Part shown: positions 62,454 to 64,000 of the stretch, piece by piece
Layout: each line of letters starts with the position of its first letter
Position numbering within the stretch: position 1 is the stretch's first letter
Assembly (NCBI GenBank): GCA_965153355.1
Contig: OZ231126.1
Span: 61,380,001 to 61,444,000, forward strand
Length of the DNA stretch: 64,000 nt
From: Flaccisagitta enflata
Lineage: Eukaryota; Chaetognatha; Sagittoidea; Aphragmophora
Direction of reading: 5' to 3'
Translations under genes and position numbers: made by a program
Notes under the pieces: generated by a model
Databases searched by the model: none
What the model was told of the DNA's origin: nothing
What the model saw: only the letters and a program-made list of their open reading frames with translations

Positions 62454-62775
62454 AGTCTGGGTCAAATATTCTAGCCGCAACATTAATTTGAAGTGAACTG
62501 AGCATTTAGAGGAGAAGCTTTTTGGATATGACTGTGATGCTGCTTTTCTTCGAATTGCTCTCATTTCTCAACGGGTTGAGCCCCATTTGCCAGATTGGTC
62601 TCAAATTAAAGAAAATTTGATAGAACTTTAATTTGGATGATCACAAATCTATAACAAGTGGATTTAGAAATGAGCAATCTTTCAGAATCAAAATCATGTT
62701 TAAAGTGCTTCTCCTCTAAATGCTCAATTTATTTCAAATTGATATTGTAATACAATATTTATTGAACCCAGCTAC
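62454..62775 (+). repeat. Palindromic element, centre near 62615
   Basis: Left arm TTTGAAGTGAACTGAGCATT then TAGAGGAGAAGC; right arm GCTTCTCCTCTAAATGCTCA then ATTTATTTCAAATTG. Complementarity is weaker outside, possibly out to 62330 and 62900. Confidence 0.75.
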
Positions 62776-63180
62776 CTGGCGCTCAAACTCGTGTCTTTGA
62801 GATCTTCTAATCAAATTTCGTTTTGCGAGAAAACAGGGAATGTATCGTTTCTTATCTGGTGGCATATTACCTATATCTGAATAACCCGCTGTTACAATAT
62901 GATCCGGGTATTCACGGGGGGGGGGAGGAAAAAATTTAAAGTGGGAGAAAAAGAGATAACATGATAAGTTAACATTTAAGCAACAACGTTGATGTAAAAA
63001 ATAAAAAACGCATCTTTCAATTTAACCTCAATCATGTAAACCTGATCTGTTAAGTAAAGCGGCAACGGCGACGTTAAAGATAAGAAAAAAACCGTAACAT
63101 CTTACTCCTCATTTGTTATCATGTTCAAAATGTTAGGCGTAATAACCGTAAATAATGTAAACTGTAATTACCCAGATCGC

Positions 63181-63566
63181 AGGCCTGAATTTAGAACGAG
63201 CCCGCGAGCCCGATGCTCTCTCTTTTGCTCTCAGGCTCTCATATTTTGCGAGAAATGAGCCCGGCTGGCTCTCTGTCATTGATGGGATGGATTCAAAGTG
63301 CTCAAGCTGATTGAGTGAAATACATGAAAAATCATCAAGTTTCAGTCGTTTTTTGTTTTTTCATCAAACTGAATCATCTTTGTAGTCATTATTTTATCAT
63401 GATATCATATAATCATTAGCTGCTTTTACAAGTCTAGGCTAATATGAATGTAAAAATTGGCATAACATTTTTACCGGGCTCATGTTTTTCCTCTCAGGCT
63501 CTGTCAAATTGTGAGGAGCGAGCCCGACTGGCTCAGTGAAAAAAATCACTAATATCAGGCCTGATT
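63181..63566 (+). repeat. Inverted element with CAGGCCTG ends and GAGCCCG motifs
   Basis: Left end CAGGCCTGAATTTAG, right end CTAATATCAGGCCTG. Each end is followed inward by a GAGCCCG/CTCTCAGGCTCT block (63201-63270 and 63476-63533), partly in the same orientation. The palindromic CAGGCCTG terminus is also found on the poly-C elements. Confidence 0.6.
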
Positions 63567-64000
63567 ACCCAGTGTACAAACAACTACGGTAATTCAGAGA
63601 AAGAATGTTTACAATGATGAGAAAAAAAAATATTACATATTAACTTGTCATAGAGGGTTCTCAAGGCCCTCTTCTATCTATTTTTGTTTGGGTATAGTGA
63701 GGTGTCCGCGCCTAACACCTCTCGCAAAATCAGGCGAACTGGGATCAGAACTTGTCTATAATCGCGTTTTAAAATTTAAAACATGAGTCCAGGTTAATGA
63801 TGATATCAAAACATGTTATTTCCATGAGGGTTCTACAAAAAAATCTAAATCAGGTCAACCAAGAGCTGAAGATAGCTTTATCAAATGATATCATGAAAAT
63901 ATTAGGTTTAGTTAAGCTTCAAATTTGCCGCTAAAACGATTTTATTTGACAAGGGGTTTCTTTGCTTTTCGCAGCTGCCTCTGACTGTGTCTTGGTACCC
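63567..64000. other. Window end, nothing recognised
   Basis: AT-rich DNA with a short inverted GAGGGTTCTCAAGGCCCTC motif near 63653. No splice-bounded open frame, RNA gene or repeat family member is visible. Confidence 0.5.

Overview
This is a window of an animal nuclear genome, almost certainly an invertebrate. The host genes are split by GT-AG introns, all lie on the plus strand and have G/C-rich exons inside AT-rich introns and spacers. I cannot place the species. Host genes give clear family matches: a FLYWCH-type zinc-finger gene, a divergent unconventional myosin, checkpoint kinase CHEK1, the 5' exons of the second-largest RNA polymerase II subunit (POLR2B/RPB2), and one exon carrying the N-terminus of eEF1-gamma. 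One 5'-truncated BEL/Pao LTR retrotransposon sits in antisense.

Layout. 168-16551: FLYWCH gene, 14 exons whose reading frame joins over 756 codons; its introns hold a 22-bp minisatellite, duplicated repeats, microsatellites and large inverted repeats. 16552-21098: spacer made mostly of palindromic elements. 21099-24853: myosin, 4 exons. 25230-27495: CHEK1, 3 exons, complete. 29108-37301: POLR2B exons 1-3 (273 codons); no later RPB2 exon is visible in the remaining 26.7 kb. 37850-41850: array of about 156-bp units built on TGTACCCC. 44650-49560: BEL/Pao remnant, minus strand. 51340-52740: 16-bp minisatellite. 54842-55061: eEF1-gamma-like exon with an in-frame N-terminal extension. 55062-64000: repeats, plus one uncertain exon at 61922-62235.

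The genes are unrelated housekeeping or regulatory loci and form no pathway cluster. CHEK1 (DNA damage checkpoint), POLR2B (transcription) and eEF1-gamma (translation) are core functions.

The most unusual signal is in the non-coding DNA. At least three short dispersed families keep constant motifs at their ends or core, while the stem sequence next to those motifs differs from copy to copy; in each copy it still matches the reverse complement of the partner arm in the same copy. The clearest is a roughly 150-390 bp family (about 20 copies or fragments) starting with hairpins such as AGTCGCGTGCACGCGACT, AGTTGCGGACACGCAACT or AGGTGCGCCATAGCACCT and ending in GGCCGTGTATCCGGCC. Two copies landed inside a tandem array, so the neighbouring array units serve as the empty target site. 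In addition more than a dozen long fold-back (inverted-repeat) elements, some nested, fill the introns and spacers. All calls were made by eye; splice sites and repeat edges are accurate to a few bases at best.
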